This document shows, in pieces, positions 8,319-17,849 of a stretch of DNA of 64,000 bases. Below the pieces are notes generated by a model. It did not search any database. It worked only from the letters and a program-made list of their open reading frames with translations, and had not been told where the DNA came from. How positions within the stretch are numbered: the stretch's first letter is position 1; the number at the start of each line of letters is the position of its first letter. The translations under genes and the position numbers were made by a program. The stretch covers positions 1 through 64,000 of IMG/VR virus record IMGVR_UViG_3300026521_000148; one strand, 5' to 3'. The DNA is from a virus.

Positions 8319-9412
8319 TTATTTAAAATACATTTCACAAGCTTTCTTACCTACCACATCTAATGTTGTCGCTAATGTACCCATTAATGTAGGACTAGAC
8401 ACGATACGTGCTAAGTTACCTTTCATACTGAACACAGCATCAACTTCATCTTTTTTATCATCAGTAACTATATCATAATCATACTGTGTTGTTAATGTGG
8501 ATTTAAGTTGTGATGCTATAACACATTTATCACCAGGTATCATACCACCTTGTACATCAATGTAGAATTTGATATGCAGCTTACCTTCCTCTAAGGGAAC
8601 ACCATTGATACTATAACTACTGTTAACTCTACCGTCATATTGTTTACCTGTATCATCGTCTACCATATAAGGTAGGCTAACATCAACTAGTTTTTTAAGT
8701 GATTTACTTAAATCCTTATACTCGCAGTTATGATACACTTTAACCTTAAATACTTTGCCTTTATACTTAGCTTTAGGCGATACCTTTATAAAACTTTGTA
8801 ATAAATCTAATGTTTGTTTATCTAATTTATCATCTTTTATAACGTTACTAACCATAGTGAATAATGCTGTGTTTGGATCAACATCTGTATTCATGTTTAC
8901 TAATTCAGCTATTTCATCTGACTTATCCATAACTAAATCACGTATCTTTATCTGACTTACAACAGTATCATCACATACTTTCTTACTTAACATTAAGGCA
9001 TCTTCATATGTTTCTTGTACTTCCTGCCATGCTATGTTTATAATAGTGTTAGCTCTATATATGACCTTAGTTGGATCAAATATATCGGGCTCGAAGAAAC
9101 TAAAATCATAATACAGTATATCGCCGTATTTAACTTTTTGTTTCTCTTTAACATTAGGTTTAAGTTTATGTATAAACGTAGTACCCGATTCCTCTTTACT
9201 AGTCCAATCTTTAAAACTATAAGTTTTCTTTTTACCATCTTTATATTTAACTGTTATTGTGTTCTTTCCTACTTTTTCAATAACACCATCATCTTTAGCA
9301 TAGCCTACAAATTTCTCATCCATTCTATATGCTACTAAGGATTCATAACCTGTTCTAACCGGAAATGCTTTCGGGTTATAAATCGGTATGATATGTGAGT
9401 TCTGAATATTGA
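8319..9412 (-). CDS. RNA polymerase beta-like subunit, exon 2 (C-terminal part)
   Basis: This is the second exon of the phage multi-subunit RNA polymerase beta homologue. Spliced to exon 1 it reads S-I-L-G-F-N-I-Q-N-S-H-I-I-P, aligning with the bacterial R-A-L-M-G-A-N-M-Q-R-Q-A-V-P. Downstream are the flap-like KVKYGDILYYDFSFFEP, the GDK motif (IPGDKCVIASQLK, counterpart of the GDK-GRHGNKG region that contacts the nascent RNA and NTP) and EVDAVFSMKGNLARI, matching VDIVLNPLGVPSRM. The apparent GTG start at 9452 lies in intron sequence and is probably not used. The joined coding length (3103+1094 nt) is divisible by three, giving 1398 aa, close to bacterial beta. phiKZ instead splits beta over two genes. 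Confidence 0.88.
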
Positions 9413-9989
9413 CGTAAAGTGCGTTGTATTCAGCAAGTGCGCTACTACTCACCAGTTCTCAGTATCTCTACACGAACTTCCCATCCATTACAGATGGATA
9501 CTAGACTATATCTTATCATTCCTAATGTTTTTTATATTAGGAAGACCCTTTCGTTTCGATTTAAGGACTGCCGTCCACCCGCTTGGGCCCTACTCTACTC
9601 GCTTTAACTACATATGTAGCCATGGGGTTATTACACTACCCATGTGATTAACTAGATCTATCACTAGTCTAGTATAGCTTTCGATAGTCGTTGAACACAT
9701 CCCATATACATAAGTACTTAGGGACTTCGCTGCGCTGATTAGAGTACTTAATAAAGGTTTTTACGTAACCTAGTAGGAACATTACCCTGTAGGTGTTACA
9801 GTATGTTTCCATCTGTAAGACGTACTTTATTAATTAGTATATACTCCTCCCCGCAATTAGAAAGGTAATTTATCACTACATTTAAGTAGCGGAGACCATG
9901 TTTAAATAATCTGTGTAATATAGGAAATAATTTTCCTTATACCACAAATCGCGTCCTTTATAATAATATTCATAAAAAGACTATTCAAT
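9413..9989 (-). ncRNA. Group I intron (577 nt) in RNA polymerase beta
   Basis: The intron follows a T (9990) and ends in G (9413), as group I introns require. Core elements on the minus strand are CTAATTGCGGGG (about 9849-9860), GTTCAACGACTATCG (9682-9696) and AAGATATAGTC (9504-9514); GACTA and TAGTC pair as P7. A probable internal guide GGTCTCC lies at 9891-9897. It has no endonuclease gene. Long stretches are near-identical to intron 3 of the beta' gene, and one helix (ATGGG:CCCAT here, ACAGG:CCTGT there) shows compensatory changes. That supports real folding and common origin. Confidence 0.92.
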
Positions 9990-12900
9990 ACCCCAATATT
10001 GATCTCTTAGGGTCATCAAGCATACTGAATGGCGCCAACATAGCTGATGTCGACAATATGTTACTTATTTTTAATTTATCAACACTCGTATCTTTCATAC
10101 CACGTATATTACCCAATAAAGGATTAGCACTCATATATGCAGTTATACCAACATCCCCACTATCTTTACTAGACTCAGATATAACACCTATATCATCAAT
10201 GTGTGTTTCTCTTGTACTAGCATTTAGACTATCTTTACTTCTACCGTTTGTGCCTAGATAAGTACTATCTTCTAACTGTTTTAAAGCTGCTATTGGATTA
10301 ATATCTTCTACTAAACTAGCAGCACTATCTTCGTTAATAGTCCTCCATGTAGCATATGGATCTACTACTAACCTACTCCTACCAAAGAACTCCTCATTCT
10401 TTTTCTTACGTATACTATCTACTAATGTTTTATAAACATACTGAGGAACACGTTCATATCCTTTCATAACGTAACCCTTGATACTATTAGGATGGTTATA
10501 AAAATCATCCAACAACATCTCACTAGCTCTTATAAGTAATTTTATAAAAGTAGTAGGCTCCCCCATAGTTTCTAATGTGGTTTCAGTAACTGGGTCTATA
10601 AAAAGATTTTCATAAACTTCTATATCAGTGGTAGCACTTAAACTTAATCCTATTTCGTTAAAAATAGTTTTAAATAGTTGTTTGTTATTTAATACATCTA
10701 TATCTACCTTTCTAAGTATCTTATCGTTATGTAAGAAACCATCTAGTATCATGTTGTTAAGATCGCTGCTCCTATCTATGACAAGAGTATTGAATTTAAA
10801 TCTAACGATTATAACATTCTCATCTTTAACCCTAACTCTACCGCCCTCTAGTACCTTATAATTAACTTTAAGATACTTAAGCATGCCATATAGACCCATA
10901 TAATAACTAAGTACTAAAGATACAGGAATATATGTAGCAGCTATTTTCATTAACGAATATTCTGGTTTTATAATAGTTGTATCTAAGCCAACTATCCCAT
11001 CTATAGTATTAACCTCTGTATATTTCTTATTTTTATAGATATATATAACATTATTAAAATCCATAACTAATAAACTATCTTTGTATGTACCACATAACAC
11101 ATACTTATCTTTCTCTATATCCTTCACTTCTTCTTTTGTTAAATCCATACGTTTATAGTAACTAAAAGAAAAAACAAAACTATCATATTTAAAAGATTTT
11201 ATATATCTACCATAGGCACTATAATCACTAGGGACTTTAACAGCGACTAGTTTCTGGCTATTATCTACCAAGTTTTTTACTTTACCATCATCAACAAGTT
11301 TTTTAAGTTGTTTCTTTAAAGCAAAACCTCTATCTAATTTTTTAGCAGGAGCTCTATCTATAAATATCTTACCTGTAGCACTAGTTAAACCAACTCTATT
11401 ATATGCTATCTTTTTAATAGGTACATCGGCTCTTTGTTTTCTTAGGATATACTGGTTACCAGATAATGTGTATCTACCCTTTTCATCTATGATAGGTAAC
11501 TTAACTTTAACATCATAACTAGACTTACCCATATCATTAAGCGATACAGTATATTCTTCATATGCTCCTAAGATATCATCGCGTTCTTCTCTCTTTATAT
11601 CTTTAAGTATAAGTCCTGCTTTACTAGTACTACCTATACTAGCTATAAGATCTTTTCTATAAACATTTTTCATATATTGTTTAGTAACAGCACCTAACGT
11701 ATCTTCTGCATCTTCTGGATTACCTGTCTTTGTTATGGGTATCTTTTTATCCTCTTCCTTTATCTTTAATTCTTCTTTAGATATAACTATTAAGTCTTTT
11801 ATCTTTTTACCATCTTTAAAAGGACTAGGCTTATTTAGGCCTTCTTCCAATGTTTCTACTAATTTTTTATATTTAGCAGGAGGTAATAACTTATTATTCT
11901 TTAACTCTTCTAACTGTGCTAAAGTAGTTCTCTTTATATCTGTTTTATCTATATCATCATCAGCCATAGTAGTATATTTGTTTATATAACTAGTAGCCAC
12001 TACCGTATCAGGATCTACAACCTCTTCTTGCACTGTTTCTTCTATATGAACTACATCTTCCTCTTTACTAGATTCTTTCTCTATATGTTTTATTAATTCT
12101 TCATCTGGTATATCCTCTATAACACTATCTTCTTTATCCTTAGTTATACCCATAAGAAGTTTATCAGAAAACTTATTATCATCAATATCTTCTGGAGTAA
12201 AACCAGGCATGAGTAAAACAGTTTTTAACATAACAAAGAAAGATTTCTGTAGTTGATGTCCATCTAGTTTAGTGTTGTTATCTATATTAGATATCTTTAA
12301 GAAACTATAAAGTTTTTCTAAATTAACGAATATACCTTTATCATTTTTAGTTAAAACTATAGTTGTATTTTTAGCTACACCTGTTTCTATAAGTTTATAA
12401 AATACAGATGTTTTACTCACATCATCATCTAGTAACTTAATGAATTCTAATAATAACAATCTACTTGTATCGTAGAATAACTTTATCATTTCTGTAGTTG
12501 GAGTTTCATATTTACTATACTTTTCCAAAATAGGTAAAGCATATAATGTATCAGGTATCTCCATGATAACAAACTGATGTAATGACTCATTACTATTATA
12601 CATTCTACTATTATCTATAAGATCATTAACTAATGTATGTATTGCATTCTGGAACATTTGATAATACTCTAGTATAGTAGAGTTGTACTTGTAAGAAAGA
12701 TGTACTGTATTAAAATTTATTACAGGTATAGTCTTTTTAATGTCATTTGGTTTTTTCATTAAGATATTATGGAACTTCTTTTCTCTAACAAGTTTAATAT
12801 CAAAATGTTTTTTCTTTATATCTTTATAAATAGTAGATTCTTTATGTCCGTTAGTTCTAGCTTTAAAAGGTGGGTTGTTATATTTGTATATATTAAATAC

Positions 12901-13092
12901 AAACTTCTTTTTAGCGAACCTAATGAAATAATGATCATTACTAACGTAATTACTACTGTTAGGGTTGAAAATATACAACATACTATAATATGGAAGCACT
13001 ACCATATTAAGATCTAATATCTTCGGAGTCATGAATGATTGTAAGTTTTTAAGACCAAACTTCTTCTCAAAATCACTGTATTTAGTGGTCAT
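9990..13092 (-). CDS. RNA polymerase beta-like subunit, exon 1 (N-terminal part)
   Basis: The catalytic beta homologue of a phage-encoded multi-subunit RNA polymerase. The N-terminal ~350 residues are divergent, then a long acidic linker (about 330-480). The fork region follows: INPIAALKQLEDSTYLGTNG and GRSKDSLNASTRETHIDDIG align with the bacterial NPLSEITHKRRISALGPGG and VHPTHYGRVCPIETPEG region. The exon ends ML-APFSMLDDPKRSILG, matching SLIPFLEHDDANRALMG. Translation into the intron adds only a Tyr before a stop. The upstream element CTTCTTTGAATTTAAAA resembles that of the second beta' gene, so polymerase subunits may share a promoter type. Whether this is the virion or the non-virion polymerase cannot be told here. 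Confidence 0.9.
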
Positions 13093-13105
13093 GCGTTATC
13101 CTTTG

Positions 13106-13126
13106 TTTTTAAATTCAAAGAAGTTC
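13106..13126 (-). promoter_or_regulatory. Class II promoter-like motif before RNA polymerase beta
   Basis: On the minus strand: AACTTCTTTGAATTTAAAA. The AACTTCTTTGA portion is shared with the sequence before the beta' paralogue at 17812. Confidence 0.45.
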
Positions 13127-13152
13127 GTACCCTAGAACAAAAATAAAAAACA

Positions 13153-13180
13153 TATAGAGTAGGTCATAACCTACTCTATA
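13153..13180 (-). terminator. Hairpin terminator
   Basis: A perfect 12-bp stem (TATAGAGTAGGT / ACCTACTCTATA) followed on the minus strand by TGTTTTTTATTTTTG. It overlaps the stop of the 116-aa gene. Confidence 0.85.
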
Positions 13181-13526
13181 CATCATAATCCCAAGATGTT
13201 TTATCCCAATCTATTTCCTTTTCATAGGTTATATCGAAATCGTCTTCAATATTAACTACGACTCCATTCTCTATATATAATAGATATTGGGCGTTTAGAT
13301 CATATATCTCTACTGTATAATTACCTACTAATATAGCTGGTAATTTATCTGGTAAATATTTTTCAGTCCAATAAGGACCTTCATTACCTAATAAATCTGT
13401 TAATACGAATTTATTATTTTTTATAGTATAGTGATCTAGATCGCACATAAGATCTTTTGTCTGGTAATCACCGCACGGTAAACCAAAATCATTTTTCTCT
13501 ATAACAACAGTATCAAACATTCCCAT
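13176..13526 (-). CDS. Hypothetical acidic protein (116 aa)
   Basis: Function not known. It begins MGMFDTV, an opening I recall from small unknown proteins of several large phages, and is acidic with a C-terminal D/W-rich stretch. It follows the 125-aa zinc protein with no gap, as the last gene of the 15245-13176 operon. Confidence 0.75.
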   Translation of the reverse strand: MGMFDTVVIEKNDFGLPCGDYQTKDLMCDLDHYTIKNNKFVLTDLLGNEGPYWTEKYLPDKLPAILVGNYTVEIYDLNAQYLLYIENGVVVNIEDDFDITYEKEIDWDKTSWDYDV

Positions 13527-13904
13527 TTAAGTATCCTTTATGTTTAAATTATATTTAGGTATACTAATAATATCGCCATCATCTAGCTTGCATAACCATA
13601 AACCATTTTTCTTTACCCTTATAACCATAACAGTTTTACCTATATATTCACGATGCGTTAAACCTAAATCATTACTACCATTAATTGTTATCGTCCTTCC
13701 TTTTACAGATAATGGTGCTTCAGATATATTACACTCATAACACAGCTTTTCTACGTTAATTTTAATATTGTCTACCATACCACTACTTATAAGATATCTA
13801 TTAGGGTATGCTGCGTAGGTACTATCGTCTATTCTTATAGTACGTAATACATCGCAATGTTCCCCACATCTTACACACGTAAATTTCCCATTATGCCCTA
13901 ACAT
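13527..13904 (-). CDS. Zinc-ribbon-like protein (125 aa)
   Basis: Two cysteine pairs, CVRCGEHC near the N-terminus (residues 10-17) and CYEC near residue 56, suggest a zinc-binding fold followed by a small beta domain (KTVMVIRVKKNGLWLCKLDDG). No precise family is recognised. It overlaps the upstream cysteine-cluster gene by 7 nt. Confidence 0.7.
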   Translation of the reverse strand: MLGHNGKFTCVRCGEHCDVLRTIRIDDSTYAAYPNRYLISSGMVDNIKINVEKLCYECNISEAPLSVKGRTITINGSNDLGLTHREYIGKTVMVIRVKKNGLWLCKLDDGDIISIPKYNLNIKDT

Positions 13905-14362
13905 AAGAATTCCTTTTTGAATTTTATATAATTACTTATTAGGTAATTCTCATTACTTCTAAAAGCTTCATATCTTAGCTTTTCTCTAGTCTCTTCATCT
14001 GGTAAAGTTTCTAATCCAGCATATCCGCATTTACAATATTCCTTACTACCATAATCTCTACATATACGAGGTCTATGCTCATATACGCTACATAAACCAT
14101 CTTTTAAGAATACACAAGGGAGAGATGGCTCGACGCCTTCTCCCTTAAACGTTAATCTAGCACCAGGAACACCATCTGTGTTAGGTACTATTTTTATCTT
14201 CTTAAATAGAGATTTATGATTCTTTTTAAGTAACTCTATTTCACTCATCTCCATGATTACATCTCTAGTGCAGCATTCACCACACTCTTTACATGGTAAA
14301 ACGTCACAACCTTCACAATCAACACTACGTATCTTCTCCATGAATTTTTCTAACTCATCCAT
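13898..14362 (-). CDS. YkgJ-type cysteine-cluster protein (154 aa)
   Basis: Contains the full YkgJ-type signature: CxxCxxCC (CKECGECCTRD), a central PCVFLKDGLCSVYEHRPRIC and RDYG. These proteins are thought to bind zinc or iron; their reaction is largely unknown. Two extra cysteines precede the core (CEGCDVLPC). The gene lies directly downstream of the MYG1-like gene in one operon, so a metal- or nucleic-acid-related role shared between them is possible. Confidence 0.8.
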   Translation of the reverse strand: MDELEKFMEKIRSVDCEGCDVLPCKECGECCTRDVIMEMSEIELLKKNHKSLFKKIKIVPNTDGVPGARLTFKGEGVEPSLPCVFLKDGLCSVYEHRPRICRDYGSKEYCKCGYAGLETLPDEETREKLRYEAFRSNENYLISNYIKFKKEFLC

Positions 14363-14387
14363 CGTCTATCCTTTATTATTTTTTTTA

Positions 14388-15245
14388 TCACTTGTATAGG
14401 TTCTTATTTAAATAACTCATAAGATCATCATATGTTTTAGCCACCATGAAGAACTCTCCTTTATGAACGAACTCTATACCATCTGGTAGCTCATCAGAAC
14501 ATCTTATACTTCTACCACGCTTACCATAACTACCTTTCTTATCAGGGATAGTTTGTGCGTTCCATGTATCTTTACCATCATCGTACCATATGATAACGTC
14601 ATATCCATCTAGTTCATTTATATCATGTATAACTTCACTCCAACCCTTTATATAGCCATCTGCAGATACCAACATACCGTCAACATCTGTAGCTCTCTTA
14701 AGTTTATCTACAGCCTCCATACGCATAACCCATCTATGTATATGGTCCCTTATGATAACAACACATACGTCACTAGCATCCATGAAGTTATCTAACTGCT
14801 CAACATCGTTATAAACATCTGCACCGTTATAACAACCTATGATCCTAGATAACTCCCATTCTTCACTAGGTTTTACACCTATATCGTTCTCATCTATCTT
14901 ATCTACTATAGGGCGTAATGTAGCATAAGCACCACCTAACTCTTCTTTAAAATACTCTAAAACCATCCCAGCACTACTATACCGGCATTCATCCTTACTG
15001 TACTGATGATGATCAAAATGCTTACACTCTTTACACTCAACTTTACCTATATCTATGATGTATCCTAACTCACCTTGTAATCTTATAAGTTCATTAACAT
15101 CTGTCTGATGCCTCATACGTATAGGCTCGTTAACTTTGTTACCCTTAAGCTTTTCAACTACCCTTATTAAACTATATGCAAATACTTCATCAGCATGAAA
15201 AGTACCACTATGTGTAACAACATTTATCTCTCTAACTTCATTCAT
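14388..15245 (-). CDS. MYG1/UPF0160-family metal-dependent hydrolase (285 aa)
   Basis: Related to the MYG1 family, which has a DHH-like fold and has been described in eukaryotes as an RNA exonuclease. Visible motifs: VVTHSGTFHADEVFA (residues 9-23, H and D metal ligands), DIG near residue 65, FDHHQ (about 77-81) and DENDIG near 137. Length is slightly shorter than the usual ~300 aa. It heads the operon 15245-13176 behind a class I motif. Phage-borne copies may act on nucleic acids or nucleotides (inference). Confidence 0.8.
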   Translation of the reverse strand: MNEVREINVVTHSGTFHADEVFAYSLIRVVEKLKGNKVNEPIRMRHQTDVNELIRLQGELGYIIDIGKVECKECKHFDHHQYSKDECRYSSAGMVLEYFKEELGGAYATLRPIVDKIDENDIGVKPSEEWELSRIIGCYNGADVYNDVEQLDNFMDASDVCVVIIRDHIHRWVMRMEAVDKLKRATDVDGMLVSADGYIKGWSEVIHDINELDGYDVIIWYDDGKDTWNAQTIPDKKGSYGKRGRSIRCSDELPDGIEFVHKGEFFMVAKTYDDLMSYLNKNLYK

Positions 15246-15288
15246 AACTCTAACCTTTAAATCTTAATATAATTAGTATAACAACATA

Positions 15289-15311
15289 TACTAGGTTAAT
15301 AATATATAAGT
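15289..15311 (-). promoter_or_regulatory. Class I promoter-like motif
   Basis: GGTTAATAATATATAAGTA on the plus strand. It lies just downstream (in the minus direction) of the structured RNA region and 44-66 nt before the MYG1-like gene. Confidence 0.6.
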
Positions 15312-15327
15312 AAATATATTTACAGAT

Positions 15328-15672
15328 AGTTAACTAGACATCATAAGGTGTGGTCTAGTTTCATTCTCCCACACCCACCCAAGCATATGGTATCTACCTC
15401 CTCATGATTCACTACGTTCACATGGGAGCTAACCCCTAACCCACTTCCCTTTATTCCTAGTAGTTGCTAGGTTGTGCTGTACCCGTTAGCTCCTTCATAC
15501 ACCACCCCGTTCCAGAGGCAGTGTATGAAGTAATTAGGCACAAGTTAAGAAAGGGTCGCTACGGCTCTCGTAACTAGATAGCAGTGATCGCAACCAAGCC
15601 AGGTCTCTATAGATAGAAGTTTAGTTGGTGATTTAGATATGATTATCTTTCTTAACATTTAATCAGTTAACT
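15328..15672 (-). ncRNA. Candidate structured non-coding RNA (about 345 nt)
   Basis: No plausible gene lies between 15246 and 15712, and the stretch is visibly richer in G and C than its surroundings. It holds several perfect stems: 15544-15553 with 15647-15656 (GTTAAGAAAG/CTTTCTTAAC), 15494-15502 with 15521-15529 (TTCATACAC/GTGTATGAA), and 15425-15433 with 15485-15493 (GGAGCTAAC/GTTAGCTCC) enclosing 15456-15460 with 15467-15471. A further stem pairs 15332-15339 with 15353-15360. The ends can also pair (AGTTAACT at 15328-15335 and 15665-15672). It lies between a terminator (15699-15717) and a promoter-like motif (15289-15311), as a separate unit would. Strand is inferred from the neighbours. 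It does not look like tRNA, tmRNA, RNase P or group I RNA. Confidence 0.6.
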
Positions 15673-15698
15673 TCTTAAATAGAAAAAATAAAAAAAAA

Positions 15699-15717
15699 GA
15701 TAGGAATAGATCCTATC
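15699..15717 (-). terminator. Hairpin terminator
   Basis: GATAGGA / TCCTATC stem followed on the minus strand by an eight-base T-run and ATTTTTTC. It ends the 106-aa gene. Confidence 0.85.
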
Positions 15718-16033
15718 CTCTTAATCTCTCTTCATCACAGAAGAGTTTTGAGAAGCCTATTACAGCCTCTACTATATCTCTTGCTTTAAATATTATATAT
15801 GCTTTTGTTCTATCATCAGCTAACTCATATATACGTTGTGCTTTAGGTTTAGTGCCTTTAACTATACCGGTACCAACTCTATAACCGAAACACATTACAT
15901 TATTATCGTAAGCGTCTAAGAACGCCTCTAGTGTTTCTTGTCTCTGGTCTTTTGAGTTTGCTTCTCCTGTTATGTATCTATGACTCATAGCTTCGTTACT
16001 TAAACCTAATCTACCATTTAAACTTAACATCAT
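15713..16033 (-). CDS. Hypothetical protein (106 aa), monocistronic
   Basis: Not recognised. A soluble small protein with its own class I motif (16102-16125) and terminator (15699-15717). The ATG at 16033 follows an AAGGAGT ribosome-binding site. Confidence 0.7.
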   Translation of the reverse strand: MMLSLNGRLGLSNEAMSHRYITGEANSKDQRQETLEAFLDAYDNNVMCFGYRVGTGIVKGTKPKAQRIYELADDRTKAYIIFKARDIVEAVIGFSKLFCDEERLRG

Positions 16034-16101
16034 ATACTCCTTATTGTTAGAGGTATCATACTCGGATACTTAACTATATATGAAAGATATACATATGTAT
16101 A

Positions 16102-16125
16102 TACTGTATTAATAATATATAAGTG
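16102..16125 (-). promoter_or_regulatory. Class I promoter-like motif
   Basis: Exact TATTAATAATATATAAGTG on the plus strand, 69-92 nt before the 106-aa gene. Confidence 0.65.
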
Positions 16126-16169
16126 AAATTATGTGGATGAATGTAAGACATAAAAAATTAAATATATAA

Positions 16170-16187
16170 TAGGGACCTAAGTCCCTA
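16170..16187 (-). terminator. Hairpin terminator after the second beta' gene
   Basis: TAGGGAC / GTCCCTA stem followed on the minus strand by TTTAATTTTTTATG. Confidence 0.75.
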
Positions 16188-16192
16188 CTATG

Positions 16193-17812
16193 TTATTCTG
16201 TGAACAAACTCATTATTATTTTGTTAGTTAAAACTTCAGCACTAAATGCTACTTTACCAGATGTTGTTATGTAAAATGATCTACTATTGAGTTTGGATAA
16301 TACTTCTTTACTATTATTTTTTGTCCATACGATATTAAGGCTTACTTTGTCACCGTCAAAGTCACCTCCCATTGCGTCGAGATAAATTTCAGGGACCTCT
16401 AACGCTGATACATATACTTCCCCTATTATAGGATACTCTACAGCAGTTTTATACTCTAAAGTGTCTGGTAACTTAACCTTAACACGTTTAGATTTTATCG
16501 TTGTCTTAAGATACAATAACGTAGGAGTAATACCGCCGTATTGAATAATTGGATATCTAGTAACATATGCTGGATAATCTCTTATGATATCGAATATGGA
16601 TAAATAAACTAACTCACCGTATGTTATAGGCCTAACGTTCTTTACATCCATATGTTCTGACATACTTTCAATACCCTTTAATATGTCTACCTTATCATCA
16701 TCCTCATGAACTAATAATAAGTAATGACCGTCCACTGTTATAGGTGAGTTTAATATCTCATTTTGGCCTAACTTGTTTATAGTTTCTTCTATACCATCAT
16801 CTGTTACCCATCTACTTCTAGTCTTCTCACTTATCTCCACTGGTTTCTTTTTAAGTGTCTTAGGGTCTATAAGCATGGCGTTTGTACTATTAACATCGAA
16901 TATGTCTTGTAAGAATCTAGTTCTTATATTAAACACAGTTATAGGTAATATACCTTTAGCGGCCTGAAATACACCTAATGACGATGTTATGCTATTTGGT
17001 CTATCTTCATCATCTAGATCAGTCATGATACTAGAACTACCTACGATAACATTACGAGTACCATACATAATAGCTCTTTTAGTCCATTTACCCTGTATGA
17101 ATTTAGACTTACCGTCTAATAAGTTTTCTAAATACTCATACACATCTAGAGCAGCTTTTTGTAATCTTTTTCTAACAGCACTTATATATTCGTTATCTTT
17201 ATTCTTAACATCAGATTTAAATACTTTAGCACTACTACTTATTGTTAATACTTTTCTGTATAAACCATTTATCTCGTTTTCTAAAGCTTTACCAGATTCT
17301 AATAATTTGTAATCCCTTATACCAGCTGGTATAACTAAGTACTTATTCATAACTATCTCTTCTGCTTTATACTTTTTTAAGAACTTTATCTTAAAAGCTC
17401 TTTGCGTAGAATCTGTTTCTTTAAACACAATATCGTCATAATGTTCTAGAAAGAAATGTAGGCCGTTCTTACCGTCTAGTCTATCAGACTCTACAAAGTC
17501 TTTTACTTTATGATCCCATATAGCAAATCTAGTTCCGTCTAGTATACCACCGTATAGACTATTTAGAGACACTAACTCTTTAAATACTCTAGGATGTAAT
17601 ATATCTATACCTAAATCTATATAACCGAATGTTGTGTTTCTTTCTTTAGAACCAACTTCTCCAAATATAGTAGTACTGAATAAGCCTTCATGATGGAACT
17701 CTGTACTATTCTGTAAGAATATATCTCTTGTCTTAACTTCTAACATTTGTTTAGTTATCTTATTGTTTAAGATAAGTAATTCTATATTCAACGGTTCGTT
17801 TTCATTATCCAT
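16193..17812 (-). CDS. RNA polymerase beta'-like N-terminal subunit, paralogue 2 (539 aa)
   Basis: The N-terminal half of a beta' homologue. EGLFSTTIFGEV matches the bacterial GLFCARIFGP region; KYLVIPAGIRDY corresponds to the LPPDLRP region; GKWTKRAIMYGTRNVIVGSS corresponds to [20 protein letters not shown]. The catalytic loop is DAMGGDFDGDKVSLN (about residues 487-501), whose three Asp bind Mg2+. The zinc-finger cysteines seen in the other beta' gene are absent. The protein ends soon after the loop, so bridge helix and trigger loop must be encoded by a separate gene, as in phiKZ-like phages. It is uninterrupted, unlike the paralogue at 37316-42378. Two beta'-N genes imply two polymerases (virion and non-virion). 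Confidence 0.88.
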   Translation of the reverse strand: MDNENEPLNIELLILNNKITKQMLEVKTRDIFLQNSTEFHHEGLFSTTIFGEVGSKERNTTFGYIDLGIDILHPRVFKELVSLNSLYGGILDGTRFAIWDHKVKDFVESDRLDGKNGLHFFLEHYDDIVFKETDSTQRAFKIKFLKKYKAEEIVMNKYLVIPAGIRDYKLLESGKALENEINGLYRKVLTISSSAKVFKSDVKNKDNEYISAVRKRLQKAALDVYEYLENLLDGKSKFIQGKWTKRAIMYGTRNVIVGSSSIMTDLDDEDRPNSITSSLGVFQAAKGILPITVFNIRTRFLQDIFDVNSTNAMLIDPKTLKKKPVEISEKTRSRWVTDDGIEETINKLGQNEILNSPITVDGHYLLLVHEDDDKVDILKGIESMSEHMDVKNVRPITYGELVYLSIFDIIRDYPAYVTRYPIIQYGGITPTLLYLKTTIKSKRVKVKLPDTLEYKTAVEYPIIGEVYVSALEVPEIYLDAMGGDFDGDKVSLNIVWTKNNSKEVLSKLNSRSFYITTSGKVAFSAEVLTNKIIMSLFTE

Positions 17813-17825
17813 AGAAACTCCTTTT

Positions 17826-17844
17826 TATTTAATCAAAGAAGTTT
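17826..17844 (-). promoter_or_regulatory. Class II promoter-like motif before beta' paralogue 2
   Basis: AACTTCTTTGATTAAAT on the minus strand. It shares AACTTCTTTGA with the region before the beta gene. Confidence 0.4.
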
Positions 17845-17849
17845 TTATT

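Noticed and set aside
9413-9452. GTG-started N-terminus of the second beta part
   Set aside because: This stretch is nearly the same as the 3' end of intron 3 in an unrelated coding context, so it is intron, not coding sequence.
15328-15672. Another group I intron or a tmRNA
   Set aside because: The conserved core elements (GCGGG, TCAACGACTA, AAGATATAGTC) are missing, no split gene flanks it, and no alanyl acceptor-like ends are present.
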